A stretch of DNA of 61,722 nucleotides from Sphaerimonospora thailandensis (GCF_016863115.1 NZ_BOOG01000046.1:1-61722), one strand, 5' to 3'. Counted from the stretch's first letter, positions 16,575-25,402 are shown. A program made the numbers and translations. The notes: generated by a model from the letters alone, not told the origin.

Positions 16575-17759
16575 GTGACCGTTACACCTGTTTCTCTCGA
16601 CTCTCTCGATCTGGACCCCGCCTTCGCCCTGCACCGCGGTGGCAAGCTGGAGGTCCGTTCCACCATTCCGGTCCGGGACGCGGACGATCTGTCGCTCGCC
16701 TACACGCCGGGGGTCGCCCGTGTGTGCACCGCGATCTCCGACGCGCCTGATCTGGTCAACGACTACACCTGGGTGTCGAACGTGGTCGCCGTGGTGTCCG
16801 ACGGCACCGCCGTTCTCGGCCTCGGCGATATCGGCCCGGCCGCCGCCATGCCCGTCATGGAGGGCAAGGCGCTGCTCTTCAAGGAGTTCGGCAACGTCGA
16901 CTCCGTGCCGATCTGTCTCGATTGCACCGACACCGAGGCGATCGTCGAGACCGTGGTCCGGCTCGCGCCCTCGTTCGGGGGCATCAACCTCGAGGACATC
17001 AGTGCACCGCGCTGCTTCGAGATCGAGAACCGGCTGCGCGAGCTGCTCGACATTCCCGTCTTCCACGACGATCAGCACGGCACGGCCATCGTGGTCCTCG
17101 CCGCGCTGCAGAACGCCGCGCGCCTGACCGGGCGCTCGCTCGGGGAGCTTCGCGCGGTCGTGGCCGGCGCCGGCGCCTCCGGCGTGGCCGTCTCCCGCAT
17201 CCTGATCGGGGCGGGCATCGGCGACATCGCGGTCTCCGACTCCAAGGGCATCATCTATGCCGGGCGTGAGGGACTGAACCCGGTCAAGGCGGCGCTGGCC
17301 CGCGACAGCAACAAGCTCGGCCTCACCGGATCGACCGAGCAGGCGCTCGCCGGTGCGGACGTGTTCATCGGTCTGTCCGGGTCGACGGTGTCGGAGGAGG
17401 CCATCGCCTCCATGGCACCGGACTCGATCGTGTTCGCGTTGTCCAACCCGACGCCCGAGGTGGAGCCGGACGTGGCGGCCAGGTACGCCCGGGTGGTGGC
17501 CACCGGGCGCTCCGACCATCCGAACCAGATCAACAACGTGCTGGCCTTCCCCGGGATCTTCCGCGGGGCGCTCGACGTCCGGGCCACGGCGATCACCGAG
17601 AACATGAAGCTGGCCGCGGCCACCGCCTTGGCCGAGGTGGTCGGCGACGATCTCTCGGAGGCGTACGTGATCCCCTCACCGTTCGACGCGAGGGTCGCCC
17701 CCGCGGTGACCGCCGCCGTGGCACGGCAGGCCCGCGAGGACGGCGTCGCACGCAAGTAA
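16575..17759 (+). CDS. NAD(P)-dependent malic enzyme
   Basis: 394 residues from the GTG at 16575 (VTPVSLDSLDLDPAFALH); an in-frame ATG at 16467 would add a region unlike the family. It oxidatively decarboxylates malate to pyruvate. SLAYTPGVARVC, the metal site INLEDISAPRCFEIE, VFHDDQHGTAIV, the nucleotide-binding GAGASGVAVSRIL and FALSNPTPEVEPD are all present. It is the short bacterial form without a phosphotransacetylase-like extension. A terminator follows at 17780. Confidence 0.93.
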   Translation: MTVTPVSLDSLDLDPAFALHRGGKLEVRSTIPVRDADDLSLAYTPGVARVCTAISDAPDLVNDYTWVSNVVAVVSDGTAVLGLGDIGPAAAMPVMEGKALLFKEFGNVDSVPICLDCTDTEAIVETVVRLAPSFGGINLEDISAPRCFEIENRLRELLDIPVFHDDQHGTAIVVLAALQNAARLTGRSLGELRAVVAGAGASGVAVSRILIGAGIGDIAVSDSKGIIYAGREGLNPVKAALARDSNKLGLTGSTEQALAGADVFIGLSGSTVSEEAIASMAPDSIVFALSNPTPEVEPDVAARYARVVATGRSDHPNQINNVLAFPGIFRGALDVRATAITENMKLAAATALAEVVGDDLSEAYVIPSPFDARVAPAVTAAVARQAREDGVARK

Positions 17760-17779
17760 TCGTTGCGATCCGGGTAACC

Positions 17780-17822
17780 GGGGCCGGTGGGCGCACTTCC
17801 GCTCACCGGCCCCGCGCGTTTT
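17780..17822 (+). terminator. terminator after malic enzyme
   Basis: GGGGCCGGTG (17780-17789) pairs with CACCGGCCCC (17804-17813), then a short GCGCG and TTTT. Confidence 0.8.
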
Positions 17823-17925
17823 CACGGCCGCGAAGATTTGGGAATCCCTTTAGGGGTTCACGGTCCGTGCTATAAAGAAAGCTCTCCGTTACCTATCGGC
17901 TATGTCTGTCCTGGTGAGGAGAGTC

Positions 17926-19203
17926 ATGCGACGCGCCCCCGACTCGCCGTTCCAACGGCATCTCGCCGATGCCGCGCCGTCCCGTACCGGCCGGATGCCC
18001 GGCCTGCTGGCCGGGATCTTCTCGCTCAGGCCCGTGCGGTGGCGGGAGCCCGCAGAGGATTCCGGCACGCCGTGCGGAGCAGTGCCTCTCGGCCTCGGGC
18101 AGGAGTTCCCCCACTCATGGGAGAAGGGCGTGGCGAGCGTGACAGCACTGTGGCAGGCCGACGTCGAGCGGCGCAGGTTCCTCATCGACTCCACCTTCGT
18201 GCTGGGAGCGGGATCCGTGGGGGTCGGAGGCTGGCTGAGGAATCCCGCCCCCGACCGGCTCTCCGCCGACGGTCCGCGGCGCGTCGGGGTCTCCGACGTC
18301 GCCTCGATCCGGGAGGTCACACGTTCGTTCGGCGAGTTGGACAACCGGTTCGGCGGCGGCAGCATTCGCGGGCCGGTCGTGCGATATCTGCACACGGCGG
18401 TGACCCCGCTGCTGCGTGACGGGTCGTACGGCGAGGCGACCGGGCGTGCGCTGGCGACGGCGGCGGCCGAGCTGACCCGGCTCGCCGGATGGATGGCCTA
18501 CGACCTGGAGCAGCACGGCCTCGCCCAGCGCTACCTGATCCAGGCGCTCGGGCTGGCCCGTAGCGCGGGTGATCACGGCCTCGCCGGCGAGATCCTCGCC
18601 GGGATGAGCCACCAGGCGATCTACATAGGGCAGCCACGCCACGGTCTCGAGCTGGCCGGGGCGGCGGTGGTGGCGGCCGAACGCTCCGGGGTGTTCTCCC
18701 TGCTGTCGGAGGCCCGGGTGCTGGAGGCGCACGCGTTCGCCCGGCTCGGCGACGGCACGGCGTGCGCCGCGTCCCTGCACGCGGCCGAGACCGCCTTCGA
18801 CCGGCGCTCGCCCCGGGACGAGCCGAAGTGGATCGGCTACTTCGATGAGGCGTACCTCGCGGCCAAGTCCGCCCACTGCCTGCGCGATCTGGGTGACGGG
18901 GCCAGAGCCGTACGGCATGCCAGGCGGTCGCTGGTGATGGACGGGCGGTACGTGCGCGGCAAGATGTTCAACTTCTCCCTGCTGGCCTCGGCCCTCATCC
19001 AGCAGGGCGAGTTGGAGGAGGCGTGCGACGCCGCCACCTCCGCCCTGGACCTGGCCGAGGGCATTCAGTCGGTCAGGACCCGGTCGTACGTCGCGGACCT
19101 GCGCGGCAGGCTCAAGCCGTACGCGGCGCAGCCGCGAGTGTCGGCGCTGCTCGAACGCTGCGGCCGACCCGCGGAGAACTGCTCGCCGGTCGGCGCGGCG
19201 TGA
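17926..19203 (+). CDS. NsdA-like TPR regulatory protein without a visible DNA-binding domain
   Basis: 425 residues from ATG 17926, which has GAGGAG five bases upstream. The segment LWQADVERRRFLIDSTFVLG followed by AELTRLAGWMAYDLEQHGLA and the repeated helical pairs to the end match the C-terminal two thirds of Streptomyces NsdA, a negative regulator of development and antibiotics. NsdA has an N-terminal helix-turn-helix; here the first 70 residues are basic and Pro-rich with no clear HTH. It may have lost DNA binding or act through a partner. TATAAA at 17871 may be its -10. Confidence 0.72.
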   Translation: MRRAPDSPFQRHLADAAPSRTGRMPGLLAGIFSLRPVRWREPAEDSGTPCGAVPLGLGQEFPHSWEKGVASVTALWQADVERRRFLIDSTFVLGAGSVGVGGWLRNPAPDRLSADGPRRVGVSDVASIREVTRSFGELDNRFGGGSIRGPVVRYLHTAVTPLLRDGSYGEATGRALATAAAELTRLAGWMAYDLEQHGLAQRYLIQALGLARSAGDHGLAGEILAGMSHQAIYIGQPRHGLELAGAAVVAAERSGVFSLLSEARVLEAHAFARLGDGTACAASLHAAETAFDRRSPRDEPKWIGYFDEAYLAAKSAHCLRDLGDGARAVRHARRSLVMDGRYVRGKMFNFSLLASALIQQGELEEACDAATSALDLAEGIQSVRTRSYVADLRGRLKPYAAQPRVSALLERCGRPAENCSPVGAA

Positions 19204-19211
19204 TTCAGGGG

Positions 19212-20402
19212 CTACGTCCTGTTACCTGATTCTGCCCGGAATCTGCGGGCGGAGTCGTAGACCGTGTAAAGCTCCCCGTCGAAATATGGGGACACGGCCG
19301 TCGCCGTACGGCCGGTTCCGGAGAAGCCGATGGTGAGGCCGTTGAGATAGCCGAGGCCGCGAGGGCTCCGGTAGGCGGCGAGCCAGGGGGAGCCGACGGC
19401 GTCCGTACGGGTCGGCCGCACGCCGATCAGGCCCGCCGCCTTGATGGCGGGATCCGCCGCCGCGAACGGCCTGCCGTACGAGGAGACGAGGGAGTCGCTT
19501 CGCCTGGCGTGACCGATGATGAGGAGAGGCCTGCCGATCCGGAGGTTGTAGGCGAGACCCTGCCCACCGACCCGATCACCGAGGCGCCCGGTGTCCGTGA
19601 AGCCCAACCCGTTCCCGGGCCAGGGCTCCGACCGCTCTCCGGCGTCGGCGCGGCGCGGCGCGAGCCCGTCGGTCACGCTGACGAACGCGTAGTCGCGGTC
19701 CGCGTCCCCGTAGGTGGCGAAGTCGCGGTGGGTGAAGGCCTGCCGGCCGATGTAGATGCCCCACGGCGCCCTGCCGCGGTGATATCCCGGGATGAACACC
19801 CAGTTGCGCAGCGTGGTGGCCGAGCCGGGCCGGATGTCGTAGACGCAGTGCCCCGCCGTCGCGACCAGATCGCCGTGATCGGAGCGGACGGACGTGGCCG
19901 AGCACCAGTGTGGCCGGCCGTCCGCTCCAATGAAGAACGCCTTGCCGATGGTCCTGGGCAGGTTGATGTTCTTGGAAGTGCCGCTCCGCGTACCGCTCCC
20001 GGCTTCGGTGGCGCGCGATCGGTCGCTCTTCGGCTCGGTGCGCGCGGCGGCGGCGGCGTCCTTCGCCTTCCCGGCCGCAGCGGCCGCCACCAGGCCCGGC
20101 TTCACATCAGGGCCGGGGCCGTCGAGCAGGGCACGCCTCGCGGTGATCCCGGTTTCTGGGGCGTACGGCGTCGCGGACAGGAGGGCGCGGCCACCGTGCT
20201 TCAACCAGAACGCGGCGACCGGGGCGGCCTGCGACGAAGTGGCGAGGGCGTGGCTCAGGGCGATGTCGTAGCCCTCCGCCCTGATGACCGGCGTGGGGGT
20301 CTGGAGAGGGACAGCCTGGGCTCGAACGGGGATCGGCACGCCCGCGGCGAGTATCAACACCGCCGCCACCACACCCCATGAGGGGAGGGGCATGCCCTTC
20401 AC
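19212..20402 (-). CDS. secreted trypsin-like pseudoprotease (catalytic Ser replaced)
   Basis: 396 residues from GTG 20402, six bases after GAGGAG. A signal peptide (GVVAAVLILAAGVPIPVRA) is followed by an Ala-rich pro-region and a chymotrypsin-fold domain. The catalytic His is in LVATAGHCVYD and the Asp in DRDYAFVSV. Where its tandem paralog has SGASGGPW, this protein has TDAVGSPW: the nucleophile position is Val (GTC, complement of 19395-19397) and the oxyanion Gly residues have changed. It should not be proteolytic and may bind substrate, the inhibitor, or its paralog. It lies 100 bases downstream of the active copy, in the same direction. Confidence 0.85.
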   Translation of the reverse strand: MKGMPLPSWGVVAAVLILAAGVPIPVRAQAVPLQTPTPVIRAEGYDIALSHALATSSQAAPVAAFWLKHGGRALLSATPYAPETGITARRALLDGPGPDVKPGLVAAAAAGKAKDAAAAARTEPKSDRSRATEAGSGTRSGTSKNINLPRTIGKAFFIGADGRPHWCSATSVRSDHGDLVATAGHCVYDIRPGSATTLRNWVFIPGYHRGRAPWGIYIGRQAFTHRDFATYGDADRDYAFVSVTDGLAPRRADAGERSEPWPGNGLGFTDTGRLGDRVGGQGLAYNLRIGRPLLIIGHARRSDSLVSSYGRPFAAADPAIKAAGLIGVRPTRTDAVGSPWLAAYRSPRGLGYLNGLTIGFSGTGRTATAVSPYFDGELYTVYDSARRFRAESGNRT

Positions 20403-20502
20403 TGGAACTCCTCGCGCTGCGGCGCGCTTTCGGCACCGCATTCGTAAATATGTGGACGCAGAGGAAAACATACAGCGGGCAGACCGCGCATCGGAAACGA
20501 AG

Positions 20503-21636
20503 TCAGCCGGTGAACTCGCGGGTCGCCTGCGCGTACACGCGCTGGGTGAGCGTGCTGAAATAGGGCGCGGAGATGGCGTCGAGTCGGCCGCCGCCGGTCA
20601 GGTTCCAGGTCAGGCTGGTGACGCCGACGAGATGGCCGGTCCGCTTGACGCTGTTGTAACCGATCACCCAGGGGCCGCCGCTCGCCCCGGAGGTGAAGCC
20701 GCAGCCGGGCAGCCGTACCCCATGATCGAGTTGCCAGGTCGGCGCGCTTACGAGCTTCTTCTCGGTGGTGCCGGCACACCTCCTGACGACCTGTCCCGTG
20801 AACGGCCGGGTGCCGTCGGGCTGAGCGCCGGCGGGATAACCGAACACTGTCAGCCGTTGCCCGGCCGACTTGCCGGTGGAGAAGCGGAACGCGCCCACCT
20901 TGTCCTCGACCCGGCCCGTGTCCACCGGCCGGTACTTCACCTTGCCCGCCTCGGTGTAGGGCTGCCAGGTGAAGCCGCGATGGACGGTGACGAAGGCGTA
21001 GTCACGATCGAAGTCGCCCTTGCCCGCGAAGTCCTCGTGCATGTAGAGCGTGTGACCCACGAAGATCCCGGCGTCGGCCCTGCCGTCCTGATAGGACGGG
21101 ATGAAGATCCAGTTCTCGACCGGCCTGTCCTGTGCCAGGGCGTACGCGCAGTGACCGGCGGTCGCCACCAGGTTGCGGTACTTCGAGTGCACCACGGAAG
21201 CCGAGCACCAGTACTCCTTGGCCCCGACCTTGAAGAACACCTTGCCGACCATGGGCGGGGCGGTGGCGGCCAGACGGTTTTCCGGCAGGGGCGTGACCGT
21301 CCTCTGCGCATGCGTTCGGCTCAGCTCGGCGGCGGAGGTCGTCGCCTTGCGTGTGGCCGCCGGTGCGGACGGCTTGGTGCTCGGTTCGTAGCTGCTCGCC
21401 TGCTTGAGCCGTTCTGGGCTCCAGTACGCCGCGACCCGTTCCATGTCGGCTTTCGCCGGTGCCAGGGGATATGAGCTGACCCCGTTCTGGACGAAGGCGG
21501 TGTTCTGGAGGGCGGCGGCGCTCACCTGAAGGGGTGGTGCGGCCGCGGGGACGGGCTCCGCCTGACTCGCGAGCACGGCGATCACACCCGCGGCGGCGAA
21601 GGCGCCACCGATGGCGAGTGTGAGATGCCTGGCCAC
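20503..21636 (-). CDS. secreted trypsin-like serine protease (V8/glutamyl type)
   Basis: 377 residues. The N-terminal signal segment is LAIGGAFAAAGVIAVLA. A pro-region extends to about residue 125, then the protease domain carries the full triad: His in NLVATAGHCAYA, Asp in FDRDYAFVTV, Ser in SGASGGPWVIGY. CGFTSG gives the disulfide near the active site. It should act outside the cell. It is divergent from a subtilisin-inhibitor gene with 209 bases shared between them, and followed by its inactive paralog. Confidence 0.9.
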   Translation of the reverse strand: MARHLTLAIGGAFAAAGVIAVLASQAEPVPAAAPPLQVSAAALQNTAFVQNGVSSYPLAPAKADMERVAAYWSPERLKQASSYEPSTKPSAPAATRKATTSAAELSRTHAQRTVTPLPENRLAATAPPMVGKVFFKVGAKEYWCSASVVHSKYRNLVATAGHCAYALAQDRPVENWIFIPSYQDGRADAGIFVGHTLYMHEDFAGKGDFDRDYAFVTVHRGFTWQPYTEAGKVKYRPVDTGRVEDKVGAFRFSTGKSAGQRLTVFGYPAGAQPDGTRPFTGQVVRRCAGTTEKKLVSAPTWQLDHGVRLPGCGFTSGASGGPWVIGYNSVKRTGHLVGVTSLTWNLTGGGRLDAISAPYFSTLTQRVYAQATREFTG

Positions 21637-21845
21637 TGTGACCTTCCAGTGTGGTGTTATGGATACTAAGGGGTGATTTTTCCAGATCCATACGGTTGCG
21701 GCACAGCTTTGTGGCCGCCTCGTTATGAAATCGGTGGAACCAAAGGGATCAGTGGTACGTCAGATTTGGCCATGGTCCGGGGTGGGCGCTTGATCGTGCC
21801 CGCCCGTCCCGGAAGGCTGACCATCAGCCGAAACGGGGGGATCCA

Positions 21846-22385
21846 ATGAAGCCACTCCTTGCTCTACTGGCCGGTACGGCCTTCGCCGCCGGCATCGTCA
21901 CACCCGCGCAGGCGGACGAGGGGCCGCCCGCACCCGCACCCGCATCCGCACCCATGCCATCCATCGCACGGACGCCCGTCGGCGTTTCCGAGTCCCGCAC
22001 CGTCTCAGCTCCCGGGCCGATGACCCTGATCGGCCGGCCGGGCGCCAAGGGCGGGCAGAACCTCGGCGACGTCCGGATGATGCTCGTGACGGCCACCTCG
22101 GGAGGCGTATCCGAGTCCGACCTCCCCGACCAGTACGCCTTCCTGAACTGTCGGCCGGTGGGTGGTTCCCACCCGGGCGCGAAGGACGCGTGTGCGGCCC
22201 TGGCCAAGGTCAAGGGTGACCCTGCCAGCCTCCGGCCGGTTAAGGGGACGAACTGCCCCATGGTGTACAGCCCGGTCACGGTCACCGCCAATGGGATCTG
22301 GGACGGGAAGTACTTCTGGTACCGCCGCACGTACGGGAACAAGTGCGAGATGCGGTCTGTCGAGGGGGGCGTCTTCGCCATTTGA
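21846..22385 (+). CDS. subtilisin inhibitor-like (SSI, family I16) secreted protein
   Basis: 179 residues. A signal peptide (LLALLAGTAFAAGIVTPAQA) and a Pro-rich spacer precede the inhibitor domain from about residue 58. LNCRPVGGSHPGAKDACAAL aligns with the first half of Streptomyces SSI, and NCPMVYSPVTVTANGIWDGK with the reactive-site loop; the P1 residue is Met, as in SSI itself. KCEM and the terminal VFAI complete the fold with two disulfides. It should inhibit subtilisin-like or trypsin-like extracellular proteases, the divergent neighbour being an obvious candidate. Confidence 0.9.
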   Translation: MKPLLALLAGTAFAAGIVTPAQADEGPPAPAPASAPMPSIARTPVGVSESRTVSAPGPMTLIGRPGAKGGQNLGDVRMMLVTATSGGVSESDLPDQYAFLNCRPVGGSHPGAKDACAALAKVKGDPASLRPVKGTNCPMVYSPVTVTANGIWDGKYFWYRRTYGNKCEMRSVEGGVFAI

Positions 22386-22518
22386 CCCCACTGCCCGTAT
22401 GAGGGGCGTAAAACCGATCGCGAGGGGGCACGATGGTTTCGTCCATCGAGCCCCCTCGTTCTGCTCGGCACGGCAGGGCTCAAAGATCGACTGAGGGGGT
22501 GCCGAGTAGGGTGCGGCT

Positions 22519-23481
22519 ATGTTCGCCGTTACCGCCACGCAGATCGATCCCGACAACCCGCTGAAGGGGCTGACCCTCGGTGAGCACCCCGAGCCGACGG
22601 CCCCAGACGGTTGGACGACGGTCACCGTACGGGCCGCCGCGCTGAACCACCACGATCTCTGGACCCTGAAGGGCGTCGGGATCAGCCAGGACCGGCTGCC
22701 CATCGTCCTCGGTTGTGACGCCGCCGGCGTGGACGAGAACGGCAACGACGTCATCGTCCACTCGGTGATCGGCACGCCCGTGAACGGAGACGAGACACTC
22801 GACCCCAAGCGCTCCCTGCTCTCCGAGGTGTACGACGGCACGTTCGCCGAGAAGGTCGCCGTCCCGAAGCGCAACCTGGTGCCGAAGCCTGAGGCGATCT
22901 CCTTCGAGGAGGCCGCCTGCCTGCCCACCGCCTGGCTGACCGCCTTCCGGATGCTGTTCGACAAGGCCGGGCTGGAGCCGGGGTCGACCGTGCTCATCCA
23001 GGGCGCGGGTGGCGGCGTGGCCACCGCCTTGATCATACTCGGCCGCGCCGCCGGCTACCGCATGTGGGCGACCAGCCGGTCTGAGGAGAAGCGGGCCCGT
23101 GCCCTCGAACTCGGCGCCGACCGCGTCTTCGAGTCCGGGGCGCGGCTGCCGGAGCGGGTCGACGCCGTGATGGAGACGGTCGGCGAGGCCACCTGGCAGC
23201 ACTCGCTGGCCTCGCTGCGCGCCGGCGGCCGGATCGTCGTCAGCGGCGCGACCAGCGGGATGGTCGCCCCGACGCAGCTCGCGCAGGTGTTCTTCCTGCA
23301 GAAGTCCGTGGTCGGGTCCACAATGGGCACCCGGGATCAGCTCGCCAGGCTGGCGGTCTTCCTCGAGCAGACCGGGGTGCGCCCACTGATCGATCGGGTG
23401 CTGCCGCTCACCCATGCGGAGGACGGCTTCGCCGCGATGCACCGCGGCGCCCTGTTCGGCAAGATCGTGTTCACCGTCTAA
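22519..23481 (+). CDS. zinc-binding dehydrogenase / quinone oxidoreductase (MDR family)
   Basis: 320 residues. A GroES-like N-terminal domain (VTVRAAALNHHDLWTLKGVG, VLGCDAAGVDENG) is followed by a Rossmann domain (VLIQGAGGGVATALI). The catalytic zinc Cys and His of alcohol dehydrogenases are absent, as in NADPH:quinone reductase-like members. The substrate is unknown. TAGGGT at 22507-22512 ends six bases before the ATG, so the mRNA is probably leaderless. Confidence 0.88.
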   Translation: MFAVTATQIDPDNPLKGLTLGEHPEPTAPDGWTTVTVRAAALNHHDLWTLKGVGISQDRLPIVLGCDAAGVDENGNDVIVHSVIGTPVNGDETLDPKRSLLSEVYDGTFAEKVAVPKRNLVPKPEAISFEEAACLPTAWLTAFRMLFDKAGLEPGSTVLIQGAGGGVATALIILGRAAGYRMWATSRSEEKRARALELGADRVFESGARLPERVDAVMETVGEATWQHSLASLRAGGRIVVSGATSGMVAPTQLAQVFFLQKSVVGSTMGTRDQLARLAVFLEQTGVRPLIDRVLPLTHAEDGFAAMHRGALFGKIVFTV

Positions 23482-23530
23482 TCGTCGTCTCCCCATCCCG
23501 TGATCTTGTGATTATGGGCTTTCCACTGGA

Positions 23531-24301
23531 TCAGCTGGGTCCCAGAGTGTCGCGGATGCGCCGGGTGGCCTCGTCGAGCGCGGCCCGGCACTCCGCCAGG
23601 GCCGACTCGGTCAGTTGCCCGTCGTCGGCGACTCGCCGTACCTCGCCGACGAACTCGGCCAGCAGGCGTCCGAGCTCGGCGTCGGGGCCGGGGGTGCCCG
23701 GCCTGCCGATCCACGACCGGCTCTCTTCCCAGATGCGGCGCCACTCGCGCTGCCAGCGCTCGGCCTCCTCGCGCAGGTGGTTCTTGTGACGGCGCCACTC
23801 CTCCTTCTGCCGCCGCAGTTCCTCCTTCGCCTGCTCGTTCTGGCGCTTCCACTCCTCCCGGTTGGCCCGCCAGGCGTCACGCCCGCTCCGGTCGGCGTCG
23901 TGTTCGGCGTTCCTGCCGATGTCGCGGGCCATCTGGGTCAGCTCTTCCCGCAGCGAACGCACGGTCTGCCGTACGTCCTCCTTGACCTCCCGCGCGATGT
24001 CCTGCACCGAGGCGGTGATCTCCCGCTCCAACTCGGCCAACTCGTCCATCCGGTTGAGCAACTCGGCCCGCCCCTTGTCGGTGATCGTGAAGACCTTCTT
24101 GCCGTCCACGACCTCGTGGGTGACCAGACCCTCCTCCTCCAGCCTCGCCAGCCGGGGATAGATGGTGCCGGGGGAGGGGGAGTACACGCCGAGAAATCGG
24201 TCCCGCAGCAGCCGGATCACCTCGTAGCCGTGCCGCGGACTCTCCTCCAGTAGCTTCAGCAGGTACAGCCGGAGCCGTCCGTGCCCGAACACCGGGCTCA
24301 T
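23531..24301 (-). CDS. PadR-family regulator with long charged coiled-coil tail
   Basis: 256 residues. The N-terminal PadR winged helix has LRLYLLKLLEESPRHGYEVI and SPSPGTIYPRLARLEEEGLV. From about residue 75 an unusually long Arg/Glu/Gln-rich helix extends, with many RREEW-like heptads, then a C-terminal helical region. PadR proteins usually repress a neighbouring gene. Its ATG overlaps the stop of the DUF4097 gene by four bases, so the two are one unit, and repeated palindromes at the unit's promoter (25162-25202) suggest autoregulation. Confidence 0.9.
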   Translation of the reverse strand: MSPVFGHGRLRLYLLKLLEESPRHGYEVIRLLRDRFLGVYSPSPGTIYPRLARLEEEGLVTHEVVDGKKVFTITDKGRAELLNRMDELAELEREITASVQDIAREVKEDVRQTVRSLREELTQMARDIGRNAEHDADRSGRDAWRANREEWKRQNEQAKEELRRQKEEWRRHKNHLREEAERWQREWRRIWEESRSWIGRPGTPGPDAELGRLLAEFVGEVRRVADDGQLTESALAECRAALDEATRRIRDTLGPS

Positions 24302-25119
24302 GCCATCTCCTCTTCCGCGTCCGCTTCCGCGGTCTCCTTGCTCAGCAGCGTGACGGCGCCGGACACCGTGCTCGCCGAGACGTACGCCATGCCGCCGCCG
24401 AGCCGCCCGGCGAGCGACTTCGATCCCGGGTGACCACCGTCGAGCCCGGGGAAGGCCGACTTCAGCCGGCCCGAGGCGGAACGCAGGGTGACATCGGCGT
24501 CGACCGACTGCGGCAGCCGTACGACAATGGCACCGCTGACGCTGTTCAGCGTGACATTGCCGGTCGGTGTCAGCCGCAGATCCGCCGTGATCCGGCCGGA
24601 GACGGTCTTGGCGTTGAGCCTGCGCGGTGCCCCGCCGGCGATGGTGAGCTCTCCCGACACGCTGGTGAAATCCATGTCGCCCGCCAGACCCCGGCTCTCC
24701 ACCGCTCCGGAGACCGTCTCGGCGTGGACCTCGCCGCTCACCCCGTCGAGCACGATCTCACCGGAGGCGCTCTTGACGTTCGCGCGGCTTTCGAAGCCCG
24801 CCACCACGGCCGAGGCGGAGATCACCCCCACCTGCACCGGGCAGTCTTTCGGCACCGTCAGCGTGAGGGTCGTGGACTGCGACCCCGGTTTCAGCCAGTC
24901 GAGGATGCCGTCCCAGGTCAGATCCCGGTACGCCACGGTGAGCCGGCCGTCATCGTCCTGGGTCACTATCAGCGGTGATTTCTGGATATCGGTCACCTCC
25001 AGTGTGGGCGGCCCGTCGCTGGCCAGTACGGCCAGACGACCGGCCACGATCCGCACACTCAGACTGGTGACCGTGTCGAAGGTCAGTTGTCCGGGCTCCT
25101 GGACAGTCCATTGAGGCAT
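24298..25119 (-). CDS. DUF4097 beta-strand-repeat protein
   Basis: 273 residues composed of repeated beta strands of the type VSGEVHAETVSGAVESRG. They recur as VSG, ASG and SVSG about every 20 residues, forming a right-handed helix-like fold. There is no signal peptide. DUF4097 proteins are often encoded with PadR or PspC-like genes in envelope-stress loci. Here it is the first gene of a two-gene unit with the PadR regulator. The biochemical role is unknown. Confidence 0.85.
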   Translation of the reverse strand: MPQWTVQEPGQLTFDTVTSLSVRIVAGRLAVLASDGPPTLEVTDIQKSPLIVTQDDDGRLTVAYRDLTWDGILDWLKPGSQSTTLTLTVPKDCPVQVGVISASAVVAGFESRANVKSASGEIVLDGVSGEVHAETVSGAVESRGLAGDMDFTSVSGELTIAGGAPRRLNAKTVSGRITADLRLTPTGNVTLNSVSGAIVVRLPQSVDADVTLRSASGRLKSAFPGLDGGHPGSKSLAGRLGGGMAYVSASTVSGAVTLLSKETAEADAEEEMA

Positions 25120-25161
25120 TGCTCGACCCTTCCCATGCGAGGAACAGCACTCTCACAAGAC

Positions 25162-25202
25162 ACGATATATCGCGTCTCCCCAAAGTCAAGATGTATCGCG
25201 TT
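25162..25202 (-). promoter_or_regulatory. promoter with repeated PadR-like operators
   Basis: On the minus strand TTGACT (complement of 25184-25189) and TATCGT (complement of 25162-25167) are 16 bases apart, a good -35/-10 pair for the DUF4097-padR unit. The palindrome CGATATATCG (25163-25172) covers the -10, and a related GATGTATCGCG (25191-25201 region) lies beyond the -35. Both share ATCGCGT on the plus strand, fitting binding by the PadR product. Confidence 0.65.
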
Positions 25203-25228
25203 TGAGGAAGGGCGAGTCGGAGGGGGTG

Positions 25229-25402
25229 CTACTCGTCTTCGTCGAGACGGGCCAGCCAGGTGGCCAGCCGATCCACGGGGGTCTCGAACTCCGGGTTGAG
25301 GTCGACGAACTCCCGCAGCCGCTCGGCCAGCCAGACCATGCTGACCTCCTCCTCGCCGCGCCGGTCGGTGAGCTCCTCGATGCCCCTGTCGGTGAAGTAC
25401 AT
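25229..25402 (-). CDS. small conserved actinobacterial protein (DUF6104-like)
   Basis: 57 residues, MYFTDRGIEELTDRRGEEEV to WLARLDEDE, starting at ATG 25402 with GGAG ten bases upstream. It is acidic, helical and cytoplasmic. Small proteins with this exact pattern lie beside kgd/sucA in many actinomycetes (recalled). Function is unknown. It follows the kgd-distal side and is read away from it. Confidence 0.75.
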   Translation of the reverse strand: MYFTDRGIEELTDRRGEEEVSMVWLAERLREFVDLNPEFETPVDRLATWLARLDEDE

